Assembly (NCBI GenBank): GCA_003218375.1
Contig: QHNH01000018.1
Location: forward strand, 1-64,000
DNA length: 64,000 nucleotides
Source: Verrucomicrobiota bacterium
GTDB lineage: Bacteria > Verrucomicrobiota > Verrucomicrobiia > Chthoniobacterales > UBA10450
Direction of reading: 5' to 3'
A program made the position numbers and the translations under genes. Of the stretch, positions 18,346-27,357 are shown in pieces. The notes beneath the pieces are model-generated. The model did no database searches. It had not been told where the DNA came from and saw nothing but the letters and a program-made list of their open reading frames with translations. Position 1 is the stretch's first letter. The number at the start of each line of letters is the position of its first letter.

Positions 18346-19068
18346 TTAGGCGCCGCGCATGCGCGATACTTCCGGCAAAGTCAGGATCCGCGAGAGAATG
18401 TCCACCGGGTCTGCCTGCTGCAATTCCTCCACGGTGATCGCGCCCTCGACATTGAAGCGCCCCGATTTCACTCGCCGCAAGTCTTTAAGATGCGCGCCGC
18501 AGCCGAGCGCTTGGCCGATGTCATGGGCATAGGTGCGAACGTAAAAGCCTTTGCTGCAAACCACGCTGAAATCGATTTCGGGCGAAGCGATTCGATCGAT
18601 CGAGTAACGGTAAACGTGGACGAGTCGCGGCTCGCGCTCGACGGTTTTCCCCTGCCGCGCGAGTTTGTAAAGCGGCACGCCGCCCTGCTTGATCGCTGAA
18701 ACCATCGGCGGCATCTGGTAGAAATCGCCGGCGTATTTTTCAAACGCCGCTCGCACCGTCGCCTCATCCAACGGTGGGACCGGACGCTCCTGCACCACCT
18801 TTCCCGCGCGATCCTGGGTGTCGGTCTCCACGCCGAGAATCATCGTGCCCGAGTATTCCTTGTCCTCGCTCATCAAGAGGTCCTGGATTTTTGTCCCGCG
18901 CCCGAGCGTCAGTAAGAGCAAACCGGTCGCAATCGGGTCGAGCGTTCCGCAATGGCCCACCTTTTTCATCTGTAAACGCCGCCGCACAATCGCCACGACA
19001 TCGTGCGAAGTCATCCCCGCCGCCTTGTCGACGAGAAGCACGCCGTCAGGAGTTGCAGTCAACGACAT
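18346..19068 (-). CDS. truB: tRNA pseudouridine(55) synthase
   Basis: Converts U55 in the T-loop of tRNAs to pseudouridine. Motifs are DKAAGMTSHDVV, KVGHCGTLDPIATGLLLL (catalytic Asp in GTLDP), the YSGTMILGVETDTQD block and YVRTYAHDIGQ. The 240-aa length is at the short end, without a clear C-terminal PUA domain. Its start overlaps the end of nrnA by 23 nt. Confidence 0.95.
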   Translation of the reverse strand: MSLTATPDGVLLVDKAAGMTSHDVVAIVRRRLQMKKVGHCGTLDPIATGLLLLTLGRGTKIQDLLMSEDKEYSGTMILGVETDTQDRAGKVVQERPVPPLDEATVRAAFEKYAGDFYQMPPMVSAIKQGGVPLYKLARQGKTVEREPRLVHVYRYSIDRIASPEIDFSVVCSKGFYVRTYAHDIGQALGCGAHLKDLRRVKSGRFNVEGAITVEELQQADPVDILSRILTLPEVSRMRGA

Positions 19069-20026
19069 TGCAAATCTCCTTCAGAACTTTCTCTTCCACT
19101 TCTGCCAGTGTGCCGCGCACACGTGCGCCCGCCGCCAGCTTGTGCCCGCCGCCGCCGAACTTCTGGCAAATCGCGCAAACATCGGCCGCGTCCGATTTCG
19201 AGCGCATGCTGACGCGCACTTTCCCATCGACCAATTCCTCGAAGAAGACCGCGACGACAACGCCCTGAATCGCGCGCAGATGGTCGATCAGCCCCTCGTT
19301 GTCCTCCGGTTTCGCGTGCAATTCCGCCGCGGTTTTTAAACTGAGACTGAAGCTGGCAACTTTCCCATGACCGTTGAAGCGCATCGTTCCGAGAAGTTCG
19401 CGGAGCAACTCCGCCCGCCGGCGCGGGTAGCTTTCATAGAGCAGTTGGCTCACGCGTCCGATGTTCACTCCGCAGCGCAAAAGTTCCGCGCCGATCTCAA
19501 AGGTGCGCGCAGTGGTGTTCGGATATTGAAACGATCCGGTATCGGTCGAGATCGCAACGAAGAGGTTTTCTGCGATGGACGCGTCAATCGGGAGTCCCTG
19601 GCTGGTGATCAGTTCGAAAAGAATCTGGCCCGTAGCCGGCGCCGTCGGGTCGATGTAAACCAGGTCGCCGTAACCCGGATTGCTGGGGTGATGGTCGATA
19701 TTGATCCAGATTTTCGCGCTACGCACCAGCTCCGTCGCGGTGCCGAGACGATTCTGGGTTGCCGTATCGAGCGCGATGGCGACGTCGAAATCCTGTGGTT
19801 CGCCGAGCGGGGTCCGGAGAAATTCGCCACCGGGCAGGAAGCTGTATTTTTCGAGGAGACCGTCTTCGTTTCGGACCACGACTTTTTTTCCAAGCTTGGA
19901 AAGGGAAAGGCCAAGACCGAGCTGGCTGCCGAGCGCGTCACCATCCGGCCGGACATGACTGAGGACGGCGAAGCTTTCCTTCGAGCGAAGAACCGCGCCG
20001 ATCTCCTCGAAGCTCGACTGCGTCAT
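19046..20026 (-). CDS. nrnA: DHH/DHHA1 phosphoesterase (NrnA-like oligoribonuclease / pAp phosphatase)
   Basis: A 326-aa DHH-family phosphoesterase. The metal-binding motifs are HVRPDGDALGSQLGL (motif I), AIALDTATQNRL (motif II), INIDHHPSNPGYGDL (DHH motif III) and ISTDTGSFQYPNT (motif IV). The C-terminal DHHA1 domain ends with FGGGGHKLAAGARV. Relatives degrade short RNAs and dephosphorylate 3'-phosphoadenosine 5'-phosphate. ATGA overlap with rbfA upstream and a 23-nt overlap with truB downstream mark tight operon coupling. Confidence 0.92.
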   Translation of the reverse strand: MTQSSFEEIGAVLRSKESFAVLSHVRPDGDALGSQLGLGLSLSKLGKKVVVRNEDGLLEKYSFLPGGEFLRTPLGEPQDFDVAIALDTATQNRLGTATELVRSAKIWINIDHHPSNPGYGDLVYIDPTAPATGQILFELITSQGLPIDASIAENLFVAISTDTGSFQYPNTTARTFEIGAELLRCGVNIGRVSQLLYESYPRRRAELLRELLGTMRFNGHGKVASFSLSLKTAAELHAKPEDNEGLIDHLRAIQGVVVAVFFEELVDGKVRVSMRSKSDAADVCAICQKFGGGGHKLAAGARVRGTLAEVEEKVLKEICNVVDCNS

Positions 20027-20367
20027 TGCTCTTTCGGCGCTTCGATTTGTTGAAGGATTTCAAAAACGCGCGCGCCCCGCTCGATAGAATCGTCGAGATG
20101 AAAGACGAGCTGCGGCGTGTATTTCAACGTCACCGCTTTTGCGAGCGCACTCTGGAGAATGACGCGATGTTCTTCCAGCTTGGCCATCGCGGCCTCCTGG
20201 TTCTCTTTGCCGAAGATGCTGACGTAGGCGTGCGCGTGTTTGAGGTCCGGCGTGACGTCGACCTGGTTCAGCGTGACCAGCGCGCCGTCAAAACTGATCT
20301 CGCGCGTGATGATGCTGCTCAGCTCGCGCTTCAGGAGTTCGTTCACGCGGAGTAATCGATGTTTCAT
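20023..20367 (-). CDS. rbfA: Ribosome-binding factor A
   Basis: A 114-aa KH-like protein that binds the 30S subunit and helps mature the 5' end of 16S rRNA. Recognisable segments are the N-terminal RVNELLKRELSSIITREI, then VTLNQVDVTPDLKHAHAYVS and the C-terminal PQLVFHLDDSIERGARVFEI. Length and position between infB and nrnA are typical. Confidence 0.94.
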   Translation of the reverse strand: MKHRLLRVNELLKRELSSIITREISFDGALVTLNQVDVTPDLKHAHAYVSIFGKENQEAAMAKLEEHRVILQSALAKAVTLKYTPQLVFHLDDSIERGARVFEILQQIEAPKEQ

Positions 20368-20377
20368 GGAAGAATGG

Positions 20378-20430
20378 TTGAAGCGTTAAAGAGTTGAAGC
20401 GTTAAAGCGGTGCGTCCGCTTCAACGCTTC
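20378..20430. repeat. Short tandem/inverted repeat between infB and rbfA
   Basis: TTGAAGCGTTAAAG occurs twice in tandem and is followed by the inverted form CGCTTCAACGCTT, so the RNA of the infB-rbfA spacer can fold. It fills most of the 69-bp gap. Role unknown. Confidence 0.55.
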
Positions 20431-20436
20431 ATCGCC

Positions 20437-22737
20437 TCACAGTTTCTGCGCGACGGCCTCGAGCAGGTAGCACTCGATGATGTCGCCCACCTGGTATTCG
20501 CTGAAATCCCCCAGCTTGATGCCGCATTCGAGACCCACCCGGACCTCTTTCACGTCGTCCTGGAAACGGCGCAGCGTGGATAATCCCCCGTCGTAAACCG
20601 GCTGGCGTTTGCGCAGCACCCGGGCGCGCGCGGTGCGAGCGATCCGCCCGTCCGTGACGAGGCAGCCGGCCACGATACCCTTGCTCAGTTTGAAAATCTG
20701 CTTCACCTCGGCGTGGCCGATCACCGTTTCGCGATGTTCCGGGTCGAGCAACCCCGCCATCGCTTCCTTAATCTGGTCGATCAACTCGTAAATAATGCTG
20801 TAAAGCTTGACCTGAACTGCTTCCCGCTTGGCCGCATTCACGGCCATGCTTTCGACCTTGATGTTGAACCCGATCACGACTGCATTCGATGCACTCGCGA
20901 GCAGGATGTCCGATTCCGAGATTGGTCCGACACCGGCGTGGATAATTTCGAGATCGATTTTTTTGCTCTCGATCTGGCTCAACGCGCCGGTCAGCGCTTC
21001 GAGCGATCCTTGCGCGTCGCATTTCAAAACGATGCGCAGATGCTTCTTGCCGTCCGCCGCCTCGAGCAGGCTTTCCAGCGTGGCCCGTTGCGGCGCGGCT
21101 AACTTGTCCACGCGCCGCCCGAGGAGCCGCTCTTCGCTCAACGTTTTCGCGGAGCGCTCCGATTCCATCACGAGAAACTCATCGCCAGCCTGTGGGAGTC
21201 CGCTGAAGCCCAGCACTTTCACCGGCGTGGATGGTCCCGCTTCCTTGATCGGCTTGCCGTGATCGTCGATGAGCGATTTCACCTTGCCGGCGTAATCGCC
21301 GCAGATGAATGGATCGCCGATCTTGAGCGTGCCCATTTGCACGATGACTGTCGCTGTCGGGCCGCGGCCGGCCTCGACCTGCGCTTCGATGACAGTTCCG
21401 CGCGGCGTCGCGGTCGGTGATGCTTTTAGTTCCGAGACCTCGGCGAGCGCCGCCATATTCTCGAGTAGCTCGTCGATGCCGATTCCTTTCGTGGCGGAGA
21501 CCGGCACGACGATCGTATCGCCACCCCAATCTTCCGGACTGAGTTCGCGTTCCTGCAATTGTTTCTTCACGCGATCGATGTTCGCTCCGGGCAAATCGAT
21601 CTTGTTGATCGCGACCATGATCTTCACGTGGGGTGCGGCTTTGGCGTGGCTGATCGCTTCGAGCGTCTGCGGCATCAGGCCGTCGTCTGCTGCCACGACG
21701 AGGACGACAATGTCCGTTACGTGCGCCCCCCGGGCCCGCATCGCCGTAAACGCGGCATGGCCGGGCGTGTCGAGGAAGGTGATGCGCGAACCTTTGTAAT
21801 CCACGGTGTAGGCGCCGATGTGCTGCGTAATTCCGCCGGCTTCGCCCGCGGCGACGCGCGTCTTGCGGATCGCGTCCATCAACGAGGTCTTTCCGTGGTC
21901 CACGTGGCCCATGAACGTAATGATCGGGCCGCGGACCTTGAGCTCTTCTTTTTTCTCGATGACCGGCGGCGGCGGCGCGACCACGACCTGCTCAACTTTG
22001 TGGACGCCGCCCCCTTTTTCGCGGCGCTCCATCTCGAAGACGAAGCCGTGCTTCTGGCAAATTTTTGTCGCTATATCCGGCTCGACCGTTTGGGTCGGGC
22101 CGCTCGCAAAAATGTTGAAGTCGGTCATCAACTCTTTGATGAGCTGATACGGTTTCAAACCAAGTTGGGTGGCCAATTCCTTGACGATGATCGGCGGCTT
22201 GATGTGAATGATCTTTTGTGGCTCGACCTCTGGCTCCGTGGGTGGCGCGGCGACAGTGGGCTCGGCGGCAGCGACCGGGGCCTCCGCTTGAGGCGGAGGA
22301 GGAGGCGCGGCAACCGATCCAGGAGCGGCTGCGGGTGTCGCGCGAATGCGCGAAATCGGTGGCAGGAACGATCGTTTTGGGGTGCCATCTCCCTCCGCGC
22401 GTTTGGGCCGCGGTTTCTTTTCGTCGATCAACGACACCGTTTCCATGGCCGGCTTTGGCGGCTTGACGGTTTCGGCAGGCTTGGGCGTCTCAGCCGGCTT
22501 CGACGGCGCCTCGACCCGCGACTTCAACGTAACGGCGGCATGTGATTTCCGCGCCGCTTCCGTGTGCGACTTCGGCTTGGTGGGCGCGTGCGCCGCAGTG
22601 CTCTTTGTTTTTGCGGGCGCTTCTGCCTTGGCGCTTTTGGTCTCTTTGCGTTTCGACTCAGCCGCGGCGGCCTTGACCGGTTTGCGAGCGGTCGCGGTCT
22701 TGCGCGCTGCGGTCTTGGTCGTCGTTTTCGTTGGCAT
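20437..22737 (-). CDS. infB: Translation initiation factor IF-2
   Basis: GTPase that brings initiator tRNA to the 30S subunit. The 766-aa protein has a Lys/Ala/Pro-rich N-terminal part (~1-170) with no clear fold, an IF2_N domain (~180-235, [20 protein letters not shown]), then the G domain with [14 protein letters not shown] (G1), [10 protein letters not shown] (G2), [10 protein letters not shown] (G3) and NKIDLPG (G4). Domains II-IV follow, ending at [14 protein letters not shown]. The first ~120 residues are very Lys/Ala-rich, as in other high-G+C bacteria. Second in the operon. Confidence 0.97.
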   Translation of the reverse strand: MPTKTTTKTAARKTATARKPVKAAAAESKRKETKSAKAEAPAKTKSTAAHAPTKPKSHTEAARKSHAAVTLKSRVEAPSKPAETPKPAETVKPPKPAMETVSLIDEKKPRPKRAEGDGTPKRSFLPPISRIRATPAAAPGSVAAPPPPPQAEAPVAAAEPTVAAPPTEPEVEPQKIIHIKPPIIVKELATQLGLKPYQLIKELMTDFNIFASGPTQTVEPDIATKICQKHGFVFEMERREKGGGVHKVEQVVVAPPPPVIEKKEELKVRGPIITFMGHVDHGKTSLMDAIRKTRVAAGEAGGITQHIGAYTVDYKGSRITFLDTPGHAAFTAMRARGAHVTDIVVLVVAADDGLMPQTLEAISHAKAAPHVKIMVAINKIDLPGANIDRVKKQLQERELSPEDWGGDTIVVPVSATKGIGIDELLENMAALAEVSELKASPTATPRGTVIEAQVEAGRGPTATVIVQMGTLKIGDPFICGDYAGKVKSLIDDHGKPIKEAGPSTPVKVLGFSGLPQAGDEFLVMESERSAKTLSEERLLGRRVDKLAAPQRATLESLLEAADGKKHLRIVLKCDAQGSLEALTGALSQIESKKIDLEIIHAGVGPISESDILLASASNAVVIGFNIKVESMAVNAAKREAVQVKLYSIIYELIDQIKEAMAGLLDPEHRETVIGHAEVKQIFKLSKGIVAGCLVTDGRIARTARARVLRKRQPVYDGGLSTLRRFQDDVKEVRVGLECGIKLGDFSEYQVGDIIECYLLEAVAQKL

Positions 22738-22777
22738 AAAAATTACTCATGGCCGGCTGGTTAGGCGCGGAACCATG

Positions 22778-24031
22778 TTACTGCGCGGCCGGCGTCTCCT
22801 GATGAACGGCCTCATGAATCTCACGCGCCTTCGCCTCATCCACGGAAAGAATTTCAACCAGGTCCTCGACCGCGGCGTCGCGCAAGCCTTCTAAATTCGT
22901 AAAACCGGATTTAACGAGCGACAGCGCCTGCTCCTGCGTAATCGGCAGTCCGGCTGCGAGCGTCTGGGCCGCCTGCGCGACTTTTTGCTCAACCTGATGC
23001 GTTGCCGTCGTGTCGCGATCGATGTTGATTTCCCAACCGGTCAACCGTGAGGTGAGCCGCGCGTTCTGTCCTTTTTTCCCGATGGCGAGCGAAAGCTGAT
23101 CTTCATCGACAGAAATCTGGACGCTCTTCTTCTCGGGATCGAAGACGAGGTTCTTCACCTTCGCCGGCTTGAGCGCTTCGAGGACAAATTCCTTCGGGTC
23201 GGAGCTCCAGCGAATGATATCGACCTTCTCGTTGTTCAATTCGCGGACGATGTTCTTCACCCGCGAACCGCGCATGCCGACGCATGCGCCGACCGGGTCG
23301 ACCTTTTCGTTCGCGCTCGTCACCGCGATCTTCGTGCGGTAACCGGCTTCGCGCGCGATCCCGCGAATCTCCACCGTGCCGTCGTTGATCTCGCTCACTT
23401 CCAGCTCGAACAAACGCCGAACGAAATTCGGGTGGCTGCGCGACACGATAATTTCCGGGCCGCGAATCCCGTTCTCGACCGCCACGACGTAAGCGCGCAA
23501 GCGGTCGCCGACGTTGTAATCTTCCACGACGACGCGTTCGCGCTGCGGCATGATCGCTTCGAACTTGCCCAGGTCGAGAATCACATCGGAGCGATCGAAC
23601 CGCCGCACCGTCCCGCTGACGATCTCGCCGGCGCGGTCCTTGAATTCCTCGTAAATCATTTCCTTCTCGACCTGGCGGATGCGCTGCATCATCGCCTGCT
23701 TCGCGGTCTGGGCCGCGATGCGCCCGAAGTTTTTCGGCGTCACTTCGATTTCCACTTCACCGCCGACCGCGGCGTTCGGATCGATCCGGCGCGCCTTGGT
23801 CACGGAGATCTCGTCCGCCGGATTCGTGACCTCGTCGACGACGAGTAATTTGGCCAGCGCCCTGATCTCGCCGGTCTTTGGATTGATATCGATGCGCAGC
23901 TCGCGCGAGGCGCTGACGCTTTTCTTCGAGGCGGAAAGGAGCGCGTTGGAGACCGCTTCGAGCAGGATCTCGCGTTTGATCCCGCGCTCGCGCTCCAGAT
24001 AATCCAGCATGGCAATAAACTCGGCGTTCAT
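22778..24031 (-). CDS. nusA: Transcription termination/antitermination factor NusA
   Basis: Binds RNA polymerase and modulates pausing, termination and antitermination. The 417-aa protein begins MNAEFIAMLDYLERERGIKR (ATG 24031; the frame runs on to 24079 without homology). Order: N-terminal polymerase-binding domain, S1 domain (~130-200, GEIVSGTVRRFDRSDVILD), KH1 and KH2 (~210-345, PVGACVGMRGSRVKNIV; LAIGKKGQNARLTSRLTGW), and a short C-terminal helix-hairpin-helix unit (QEQALSLVKSGFTNLEGL). First gene of the operon; the usual upstream rimP is absent. Confidence 0.96.
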   Translation of the reverse strand: MNAEFIAMLDYLERERGIKREILLEAVSNALLSASKKSVSASRELRIDINPKTGEIRALAKLLVVDEVTNPADEISVTKARRIDPNAAVGGEVEIEVTPKNFGRIAAQTAKQAMMQRIRQVEKEMIYEEFKDRAGEIVSGTVRRFDRSDVILDLGKFEAIMPQRERVVVEDYNVGDRLRAYVVAVENGIRGPEIIVSRSHPNFVRRLFELEVSEINDGTVEIRGIAREAGYRTKIAVTSANEKVDPVGACVGMRGSRVKNIVRELNNEKVDIIRWSSDPKEFVLEALKPAKVKNLVFDPEKKSVQISVDEDQLSLAIGKKGQNARLTSRLTGWEINIDRDTTATHQVEQKVAQAAQTLAAGLPITQEQALSLVKSGFTNLEGLRDAAVEDLVEILSVDEAKAREIHEAVHQETPAAQ

Positions 24032-24058
24032 AAAAACACGCAGCCCGCAGACTAAAAA

Positions 24059-24081
24059 GAGTGGGACACCAGCTCCCACTC
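24059..24081. repeat. Hairpin in the nusA leader
   Basis: GAGTGGGA and TCCCACTC form a perfect 8-bp stem with a 7-nt loop 28 bp upstream of the nusA start. It may be a small dispersed palindrome or an mRNA leader structure; NusA autoregulation through a leader hairpin is possible but unproven. Confidence 0.4.
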
Positions 24082-24104
24082 CGTTCAGCGCGGACTAGGC
24101 GCTC

Positions 24105-24134
24105 AACTTAATTTTAGGGGGGTGTTTCGTCAAG
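24105..24134 (-). promoter_or_regulatory. Candidate sigma-70-type promoter of the nusA operon
   Basis: On the minus strand TTGACG (24134-24129) is followed after 18 nt by TAAGTT (24110-24105). The -35 matches consensus at five of six positions; the -10 is weak. It is correctly placed for nusA and in the only spacer of the operon wide enough to hold a promoter. Confidence 0.3.
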
Positions 24135-24184
24135 GGTTGAATCCAGGGTCGAGGAGCTTGCCCGCGGTCGCGGAGCGAAGCAGG

Positions 24185-25615
24185 ATGCACGTGATGTCAC
24201 GCCCGGCCTCGCTCCTTCTCATTATCCTTTGCTGGGCCGCGATTTATCTGCCTGGTCTCGGTTCTCTCGAGATCAAAGGCGAAGAAGGCCGCCGGATTCT
24301 TCCGGCAGTCACCATGCTCGACACTGGCAACTACCTCGTCCCGCAAGTCGGAAGCGAGCCGTATTACCGCAAGCCGCCGCTCGTGAACTGGCTGGTCGCG
24401 GCGTCCTTCAAGATCACTGGAGTGCGCAACGAATGGACCGCGCGCCTGCCTTCCGCGCTCTGCGTCCTCGCCGTGGCGCTCGCTTTTATCACGATCGCGC
24501 GGCAGTCCCTCGGCCCAAACGGATCGCTCATCGCCGCGCTGATCTGGCTGGCTAATTTCGGAACGATCGAGAAAGGCCGGCTGATTGAGATCGAAGCGCT
24601 CTACGTTTCACTCTTTGGGCTGGCTCTTATTTTCTGGCTGAGCTGGTGGCAACAGCGGCGATCGAGCTGGCTTGCCTGGACCGTGCCCTGGATTTTTCTT
24701 GGGCTTGGGCTTCTCGCAAAGGGCCCACTGCATCTGCTTTTTTTCTACGCCGTAGTCGCGGCGGTGCTCTATCGCGAGGGCGAATTGCGGAAGCTGCTCA
24801 GCATCCCTCACTTCACCGGTGTTCTAATAATGACTGGCATCTTCGCGGCCTGGGCGATTCCTTACTGGCTGGCCATGCGGGACGCGGACGTGGCCCAAAA
24901 TTGGTCGGCGCAACTGACCGGCCGCCTGACCGCCGATGATTTCAAACTCCGGAGCTGGCTGCTCAACGTCCCGCGCGGTCTCGCCTATTTCCTGCCCTGG
25001 ACCTTGTTGCTGCCGTTGGTGGCGAAAACGAAATGGACGTCGAATTCCGAGCGCGACCTCGCCCATGCCCTTGGCTGGGGAGCGGCTTTGCCGTTTCTGC
25101 TCGTGAATTTGCTGCCCGGAGCATTGCCACGCTATTCGATGCCCGCGTTGGTGCCGGCCTGCTGGCTGATGGCGACGACGTTGGCGGCGGAGAACGTGGG
25201 ATGGCGCGGCAAAATTCTTGAGCCAAAGACGCGTTTGCGCTGGGTGCTTTCGACCGCGATCGCGGCGAGCATTCTATTGTGCCTATATGCCGTCGCCCTC
25301 GTGCCCGCCCTGCAACGGCGGTCGAAAGTGAAACCGATCGCAGCCCAGATCGATCGGCGCGTCCCCGAGTCCGAGCGGCTCTATGCCCTCGACCCGGATT
25401 ACCAGCCGTTCCTTTTTTATGTGAGATCACGTCTCGTCTACGTGAACCGGCTCGAGGACGTGCCGGCCAGCGCGCGCTATTTGCTCGTCCAGCCCGACCG
25501 CGAACGTGAAGTCATGGAAAGCCAGCACTGGTCGCCTTTGCGCGCCCAGCCAATCGAGCGCCTCACCGATTATCGAAAGCGCACGATCATCCTGGCGAGA
25601 GTGGGAGACGAATGA
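24185..25615 (+). CDS. ArnT-like GT-C glycosyltransferase (membrane)
   Basis: A 476-aa integral membrane protein with about 11-12 helices and the N-terminal loop pattern of the ArnT/PMT_2 family: GLGSLEIKGEEGRRIL followed by YYRKPPLVNWLV. Such enzymes transfer a sugar from a polyprenyl-phosphate donor to lipid A, a glycan or a protein on the outer face of the inner membrane. In this family an acidic residue in that loop is catalytic (here the Glu-Glu). Start: ATG 24185, with ATG 24194 also possible; the in-frame ATG at 24122 would add a hydrophilic run before the first helix. It is divergent from nusA. Lipid A modification would fit lpxA/lpxC but no arn genes are nearby. Confidence 0.8.
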   Translation: MHVMSRPASLLLIILCWAAIYLPGLGSLEIKGEEGRRILPAVTMLDTGNYLVPQVGSEPYYRKPPLVNWLVAASFKITGVRNEWTARLPSALCVLAVALAFITIARQSLGPNGSLIAALIWLANFGTIEKGRLIEIEALYVSLFGLALIFWLSWWQQRRSSWLAWTVPWIFLGLGLLAKGPLHLLFFYAVVAAVLYREGELRKLLSIPHFTGVLIMTGIFAAWAIPYWLAMRDADVAQNWSAQLTGRLTADDFKLRSWLLNVPRGLAYFLPWTLLLPLVAKTKWTSNSERDLAHALGWGAALPFLLVNLLPGALPRYSMPALVPACWLMATTLAAENVGWRGKILEPKTRLRWVLSTAIAASILLCLYAVALVPALQRRSKVKPIAAQIDRRVPESERLYALDPDYQPFLFYVRSRLVYVNRLEDVPASARYLLVQPDREREVMESQHWSPLRAQPIERLTDYRKRTIILARVGDE

Positions 25616-25635
25616 TTGGAGCCGTCTCCACTCGT

Positions 25636-25674
25636 TTGACAAGCTCGCAAATTCGGATTCGTTAGCACGCTAAC
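25636..25674 (+). promoter_or_regulatory. Promoter with MarR-type palindromic operator
   Basis: TTGACA (25636-25641) is a perfect -35. A -10-like TCGTTA lies 17 nt later and overlaps a perfect inverted repeat, GTTAGC-AC-GCTAAC (25661-25674). The marR start is 14 nt further on. A repressor bound there would block the promoter, the usual autoregulation of MarR-controlled efflux operons. MarR binding itself is inference. Confidence 0.6.
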
Positions 25675-25687
25675 CAATTTCCCGGAG

Positions 25688-26176
25688 ATGCCTCCACCAA
25701 ACATCAACGAGCTCGGCCTTGTCCTCTTCGGCACCGCCCGAGCCTGGCGCACGAAGCTCGACCAGCGCCTCCGTCCGCTCGGCTTGAGCCAGGGAAAGTG
25801 GCGAACGCTCATGCATCTTTCCCAGGGCGGAAACAAGCTCACCCAAAAGGAAATCGCGGAGCGGATGGGCATCGAGGGCCCTACGCTCGCCGGCTTGCTT
25901 GATCGCCTCCAGGATGATGGCTGGATCGAGCGCCGCGGTTCGGCGGCGGATCGCCGTTGTAAGATCGTTCATCTCCAGCGCCGCTCCAAAGCCGTGCTTG
26001 ATAAGATTTTCAATACCGCCCACGACTTGCGCGCTGAACTAATCGAGCATATTCCGCAACGTGACCTCGAGACCTGCATCACGGTGCTCTCGAAGATCAA
26101 GAAAAAAGCCGAGCGCCCCGCGAACGGCGCGCGCAATGGTCACTCGAATCTGACAAAGGGGAACAGCTTATCATGA
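25688..26176 (+). CDS. MarR-family transcriptional regulator
   Basis: A 162-aa winged-helix regulator. The DNA-binding helix-turn-helix is in LTQKEIAERMGIEGPTLAG and the wing in WIERRGSAADRRCKI, with a dimerisation helix before and after. MarR proteins repress operons and are released by small ligands. The gene begins the marR-MFP-RND operon and overlaps the next gene by four bases (ATGA), so it probably represses this efflux system via the palindrome at 25661-25674. The Arg-rich wing is typical of the family. Confidence 0.92.
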   Translation: MPPPNINELGLVLFGTARAWRTKLDQRLRPLGLSQGKWRTLMHLSQGGNKLTQKEIAERMGIEGPTLAGLLDRLQDDGWIERRGSAADRRCKIVHLQRRSKAVLDKIFNTAHDLRAELIEHIPQRDLETCITVLSKIKKKAERPANGARNGHSNLTKGNSLS

Positions 26177-27351
26177 CGACGATGGCCAAAGCTAATCTCA
26201 TCACCCGCGAGGCCGTCGGGAAACTCGAGCATCGCTTCGGACGCAAACGTCTTTATTGGGGCGGCGGCCTTATTGCCCTGGTGGCATTGCTGCTGACCCT
26301 GCGCACTATCGCCAACCGGCCGAAGCAAAGCGCGCCGCCGGGACCGAAGCCGGTGACCACGGCGAAGGTGATCACCCAGGACGTGCCGTTATATCTCGAC
26401 GAAATCGGGTCCACTGCCGCCTACGAAATCGTGCAGGTGCAGGCGCAGGTGAGTGGCCAAATCATTGCCCGCGAATTCAAGGACGGCGCCGAGGTGAAGA
26501 AGGGCGATCTGCTTTTCCGGATCGATCCCAAGCCCTATGAAGCAGCCTTGGCCAGCGCCCAGGCAGATCTGGCCTTGAATCAGGCGACCCTGAAACGTCA
26601 GAGCGAGCTGCGCGCGAAGAACGTCACCGCCAGCCAGGAATTTGACACGGCGCAGGCCAACGCCCGGAGATCAGAGGCCGCGGTCGCGGCCGCGCAGGTG
26701 AACCTGGACCGTTGCTACATCAAATCGCCGATCGATGGCCGGGCCGGTTTGCGCAACGTCGACATCGGCAACGTAGTCGGTCCGGGCGGGACCACGCCGC
26801 TGCTCACGATCATGGGAATGGATCCGATCTACACCGACTTCACGGTGGCGGAGCCCGACCTTCCACTCGTTAGGCGTTACCTGAACAACCCAAACCTGAA
26901 GGTCATGACCGACGCCCAGGATGACAACGTTGAGCCGCGCGCCGGCACTCTCTATTTCATCGATAACGCCGTCCAACCCGGCGCGGGCACCGTCAAGCTC
27001 CGCGGAGTGACGCCGAACCCCGACCGCGCGCTCTGGCCGGCGCAATTCGTGAAGGTGCGCTTGATCCTGGACGTGTTGAAGAATGCGAAGCTCGTTCCCG
27101 GCAGCGCCGTCCAGATCGGGCAGAACGGTCCTTACGTTTTCATCGTCAAACCGGATTCGACCCTTGAGCTGCGGCAGGTAAAACCTGGGCAATCGCAGGG
27201 CGATCTTACCGTCATCACCGATGGCGTGCAGCCCGGTGAAATGGTTGTCACCTCCGGTCAGCTCCAATTGTCGCCTGGGATGAAGGTGAATCCGAGAGCA
27301 GCCGGTGCGAACGGCGGCGAGAAACCGGCGCAGGCCAACACGATTCGTTAG
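26173..27351 (+). CDS. RND efflux periplasmic adaptor (membrane fusion protein)
   Basis: A 392-aa periplasmic adaptor that joins an RND pump to an outer-membrane channel. One N-terminal membrane anchor (LYWGGGLIALVALLLTL) is followed by the lipoyl domain (VQVQAQVSGQIIAREFKDGA), an alpha-helical hairpin (~105-165, LASAQADLALNQATLKRQ), the beta-barrel domain and a C-terminal proximal domain (GDLTVITDGVQPGEMVV). It closely resembles MdtA/AcrA. The start overlaps marR by ATGA; ATG 26182 is an alternative. No tolC-type gene is in the window, so the outer channel must come from elsewhere. Confidence 0.93.
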   Translation: MTTMAKANLITREAVGKLEHRFGRKRLYWGGGLIALVALLLTLRTIANRPKQSAPPGPKPVTTAKVITQDVPLYLDEIGSTAAYEIVQVQAQVSGQIIAREFKDGAEVKKGDLLFRIDPKPYEAALASAQADLALNQATLKRQSELRAKNVTASQEFDTAQANARRSEAAVAAAQVNLDRCYIKSPIDGRAGLRNVDIGNVVGPGGTTPLLTIMGMDPIYTDFTVAEPDLPLVRRYLNNPNLKVMTDAQDDNVEPRAGTLYFIDNAVQPGAGTVKLRGVTPNPDRALWPAQFVKVRLILDVLKNAKLVPGSAVQIGQNGPYVFIVKPDSTLELRQVKPGQSQGDLTVITDGVQPGEMVVTSGQLQLSPGMKVNPRAAGANGGEKPAQANTIR

Positions 27352-27357
27352 GCCACG

